DNA from: an uncultured Corynebacterium sp.
GTDB lineage: Bacteria; Actinomycetota; Actinomycetes; Mycobacteriales; Mycobacteriaceae
Reading direction: 5' to 3'
Assembly (NCBI RefSeq): GCF_946998835.1
Contig: NZ_CAMQAZ010000039.1
Span: 1-14,849, forward strand
Length of the DNA stretch: 14,849 nucleotides
The translations under genes and the position numbers were made by a program. Below are positions 13,138 to 14,849 of this stretch, one piece after another; within the stretch, counting starts at the first letter, position 1, and each line of letters starts with the position of its first letter. The notes beneath the pieces were generated by a model. That model searched no databases. It saw only the letters and a program-made list of their open reading frames with translations, and was not told where the DNA came from.

Positions 13138-13779
13138 ATGGCAAAGCCCAACATCATCAAGATTGAAGCTCGTAACCGCACCGAGTTCGGCAAGGGTGCC
13201 GCTCGCCGTGCCCGCGTTGCTGGCGACATCCCGGTTGTCATCTACGGCGCTGACCTGGATGCCCCGAAGCACATCCTCGTTGACACCCTGGATTTCCACG
13301 CAGTTATCCGTAACCACGGTCTCAACGCTGTTCTGGACGTCAACATTGAGGGCGAGTCCCAGCTGTCCATGGTCAAGGCTGTTGACCAGAACGCTCTGAC
13401 CCTCGACATCGACCACGCTGACCTGCTCGCCATTCACCGTGACGAGAAGGTCGAGGTTGAGGTCCCGGTCGTTCCGACTGGCGAGGTCGCCCCGGGTGCC
13501 CTGCTCATGCAGGATGCCGAGACCATTCTGGTCAACGCACCGGTTCTGGCTATTCCGGAAGAAATCGAGGTCTCCGTCGAGGGTGCCGAGGTCGGCACCA
13601 TGGTTCACGCTGGCGACGTTACCCTGCCGGAGGGCCTGGTCCTCACCGACGATGCCGACCTGCTAATCTTCAACATCGTTGCTCCGGAGGAGGAGCCGGC
13701 TGGTGACGTCGATGCCGACATCGAGGGCATGGGCGAGGCTGAGACTCCGGATGAGCCGGCTGAGGAATCCGCTGAGTAA
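13138..13779 (+). CDS. rplY: 50S ribosomal protein L25/general stress protein Ctc
   Basis: 213 residues, the long CTC form: an N-terminal 5S-rRNA-binding L25 beta-barrel (about 5-92, with EARNRTEFGKGAARRARVAG at 10-29 and DIPVVIYGADLDAP at 30-43), followed by the C-terminal TL5/CTC domain (about 100-185) and an acidic tail rich in Glu/Asp/Pro/Ala (about 182-213). E. coli L25 has only the first domain. It binds 5S rRNA in the central protuberance; in Bacillus the CTC form is a stress protein. AGGAG nine bases before the ATG fixes the start. Codon use is strongly biased, as for a ribosomal protein. It has its own promoter and a strong terminator, so it is monocistronic. Confidence 0.96.
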   Translation: MAKPNIIKIEARNRTEFGKGAARRARVAGDIPVVIYGADLDAPKHILVDTLDFHAVIRNHGLNAVLDVNIEGESQLSMVKAVDQNALTLDIDHADLLAIHRDEKVEVEVPVVPTGEVAPGALLMQDAETILVNAPVLAIPEEIEVSVEGAEVGTMVHAGDVTLPEGLVLTDDADLLIFNIVAPEEEPAGDVDADIEGMGEAETPDEPAEESAE

Positions 13780-13838
13780 TGTAAGCGCTGAATAGCTCTA
13801 GCTGACTGAGCCAATACAGGCTTTCACGCTTAGCTAAC

Positions 13839-13874
13839 AAAAAAGGGACGGACGCTCTTGTCCGTCCCTTTTTT
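13839..13874 (+). terminator. Bidirectional terminator after rplY
   Basis: Stem GGGACGGAC (13845-13853) / GTCCGTCCC (13860-13868), six-base loop GCTCTT, flanked by AAAAAA (13839-13844) and TTTTTT (13869-13874). Perfect 15-base arms and a T tract on both strands; ends rplY transcription and insulates pth. Confidence 0.95.
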
Positions 13875-13892
13875 GCACTCCCCAAAATCAAA

Positions 13893-13908
13893 ACACCGTG
13901 CACAGTGT
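13893..13908. promoter_or_regulatory. Near-perfect palindrome in the pth promoter region
   Basis: ACACCGTGCACAGTGT is a 16-base inverted repeat with a single mismatched pair, 15 bases before the pth ATG. The partly overlapping TGTGC-CAAGAT resembles an extended -10 pattern, and its end lies seven bases before the ATG. No Shine-Dalgarno sequence is visible, so pth may be leaderless; the palindrome would then cover the promoter spacer and could be an operator. Confidence 0.4.
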
Positions 13909-13923
13909 GCCAAGATTGAACTC

Positions 13924-14532
13924 ATGAACGCCTCCACCACGCCTCTACTTGTCGTGGGCCTCGGCAACCCTGGGCCCAAATATGAACTCACCCGCCATAA
14001 CGTCGGACATCTGGTGCTAGATGAACTAGCTAGCCGGACTTCTCCGATGCCGTCGTCGTTTAGCGTGCACAAGAAGTCCAACGCTGAGATTGTGCAGACT
14101 CGGTTTAAAACCTCCGATGGTGGCGAGCGACAGGTGATTCTGGCTAAACCCCGGACGTACATGAATCTGTCGGGTGGGCCGGTCGCGGCGCTGGCGAAGT
14201 TCTTCAACATCGCACCTACCGACGTCGTGGTGGTCCACGATGAGCTGGATCTGGACCCGGGCGTGGTCCGCCTCAAACGTGGCGGTGGCGAGAATGGCCA
14301 CAATGGGCTGCGTTCGACCTCGAAGTCATTGGGCACGAAGGACTACATGCGCGTGCGCATTGGCATTGGTCGTCCTCCGGGCCGCCAGGATCCAGCTGAT
14401 TATGTGCTGCGCAACTTCAATGCCAAGGAGCGCGAGGAACTCGCTTTCACCCTGCCCACCGCGGCGGAGGCAGTGGAGCTAATCGCCAGCCACGGGCTGG
14501 AAATTGCTCAGAACCAGGTGCACGGGCGGTAG
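13924..14532 (+). CDS. pth: Peptidyl-tRNA hydrolase
   Basis: 202 residues. It cleaves the ester bond of peptidyl-tRNAs that fall off ribosomes, recycling tRNA. Motifs of bacterial Pth: VGLGNPGPKYELTRHNVG at 11-28 with catalytic His25, PRTYMNLSG at 76-84 with substrate-binding Asn81, VVHDELDLDPG at 103-113 with Asp106, GGENGHNGLRS at 121-131 with Asn127, and RVRIGIGRPPG at 143-153. I start at ATG 13924; the frame stays open back into the terminator stem at 13858, but those 22 residues are not Pth-like and the added start is a TTG inside the hairpin. No clear ribosome binding site precedes the ATG, unusual for this gene. The gene follows rplY, as in many Actinobacteria, yet is separated from it by a strong terminator. 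Confidence 0.97.
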   Translation: MNASTTPLLVVGLGNPGPKYELTRHNVGHLVLDELASRTSPMPSSFSVHKKSNAEIVQTRFKTSDGGERQVILAKPRTYMNLSGGPVAALAKFFNIAPTDVVVVHDELDLDPGVVRLKRGGGENGHNGLRSTSKSLGTKDYMRVRIGIGRPPGRQDPADYVLRNFNAKEREELAFTLPTAAEAVELIASHGLEIAQNQVHGR

Positions 14533-14557
14533 CAGATAGAGGCAAATGGCAGCAACG

Positions 14558-14607
14558 AGCCCCCTTCCCTCCCAACTTTCACTGGGATGAGAAAAGGGGG
14601 CTATTTT
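14558..14607 (+). terminator. Terminator of pth
   Basis: AGCCCCCTT (14558-14566) pairs with AAGGGGGCT (14594-14602); an inner stem TCCCA (14570-14574) / TGGGA (14583-14587) lies in the loop. The tail is ATTTTCG on the plus strand. It lies 25 bases after the pth stop. The minus strand has no T tract, so it does not serve the ABC transporter gene arriving from the right. Confidence 0.8.
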
Positions 14608-14761
14608 CGCGTTCCCGGGAGCTTCATTCTTTACAGCTCGTCGGTGTTCGTGCTGCTCGGCGTTTTCGTCGGCGGTTTCGCTCTGTCCACCGAGCGCCTG
14701 GCGGTGGGATTCGGGAAGCTGCGGCAGGGCGCCCGTGAGGGCATCAACCAGGTGATGAGGA

Positions 14762-14849
14762 TCAGGCGCCCGGGGAGCTCCCCGTCCGGCACGCCCACGA
14801 CTCGGCGTAGCGGCCGCCCTTCGCCAGCAATTCATCGTGCGTGCCCCGT
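14762..14849 (-). CDS. ABC transporter ATP-binding protein, C-terminal end only
   Basis: Only the last 28 codons before a TGA are inside the window; the rest lies beyond the right edge. The fragment GTHDELLAKGGRYAESW matches the conserved end of ABC exporter nucleotide-binding domains, just after the H-loop region (consensus G-T/S-H-x-E-L-L-x-x-G-G-x-Y-x-x-L/W). Eleven further residues end with GSSPGA. Half- or full-transporter, substrate and gene symbol cannot be decided. It is convergent with pth; the 155 bases between it and the pth terminator hold a coding-like plus-strand frame described in the findings. No terminator for this gene is visible within 14608-14761. Confidence 0.85.
   Translation of the reverse strand, partial: RGTHDELLAKGGRYAESWACRTGSSPGA

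Noticed and set aside
12883..13608. Minus-strand frame of 241 codons opposite rplY
   Set aside because: Antisense of rplY, which has strong codon bias on the plus strand.
13858..13923. Upstream extension of pth
   Set aside because: Starts inside the rplY terminator hairpin; the family N-terminus begins at 13924.
14479..14835. Minus-strand frame of 118 codons at the right edge
   Set aside because: Overlaps pth, its terminator and the ABC transporter end in another frame; no ribosome binding site or domain. The ABC motif GTHDELLAKGGRY is in a different frame.
1..14849. CRISPR arrays, insertion sequences, prophage, attachment sites or toxin-antitoxin genes
   Set aside because: No spaced direct repeats, transposase, integrase or tRNA-end duplications were visible; the two tRNA ends show no flanking copies in the window.

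Overview
The window looks like housekeeping chromosome from an actinobacterium of the Corynebacterium / Mycobacteriales group. The gene order, as I remember it, matches the Mycobacterium tuberculosis block pth - rplY - prs - glmU - TetR regulator - mfd - mazG - lytic transglycosylase (lpqU) - eno - FtsB-like protein - DUF501 - ppx2. GC content is moderately high, codon third positions are GC-rich, and MazG, FtsB and the TetR protein have the shape usual in this group. A tRNA-Gln gene lies just before glmU. I cannot name the species. No insertion sequence, prophage, CRISPR array or integrase is visible.

Left part (1-10187), all on the minus strand and listed in transcription order: TetR-family regulator; mfd (transcription-repair coupling factor); mazG (NTP pyrophosphohydrolase); a membrane-anchored lytic transglycosylase; eno, closed by a very strong terminator; then ftsB-like divisome gene, DUF501, ppx/gppA phosphatase and a tRNA with a UAA (leucine) anticodon. 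DUF501 and ppx are directly adjacent and the tRNA lies 12 bases past ppx, so these three are probably one transcript ending at a strong hairpin at 80-118. TetR, mfd and mazG form a nucleotide-pool and repair cluster: MazG removes damaged or non-canonical NTPs and Mfd clears RNA polymerase stalled at lesions.

Right part (10257-14532), plus strand: tRNA-Gln(UUG), glmU and prs (seven bases apart, so probably one unit supplying UDP-GlcNAc and PRPP), a terminator, then rplY (ribosomal protein L25/CTC) with its own promoter and a long leader, a bidirectional terminator, and pth (peptidyl-tRNA hydrolase) with its terminator. At the right edge the last 28 codons of an ABC transporter point leftward.

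The most unusual items are these. The tRNA at 118-194 carries a leucine UAA anticodon and a leucine-type D arm but lacks the long variable arm of a normal tRNA-Leu. Genes such as mfd and the TetR gene seem to have leaderless transcripts, with a -10 box exactly placed so that +1 is the A of ATG. There is a G-quadruplex motif in the mazG linker, palindromes in front of eno and pth, a hairpin abutting tRNA-Gln, and a plus-strand stretch at 14611-14754 that has strong coding statistics but no clear start or partner gene. I did not find a clear new multi-gene system; the region is mainly conserved core genome.
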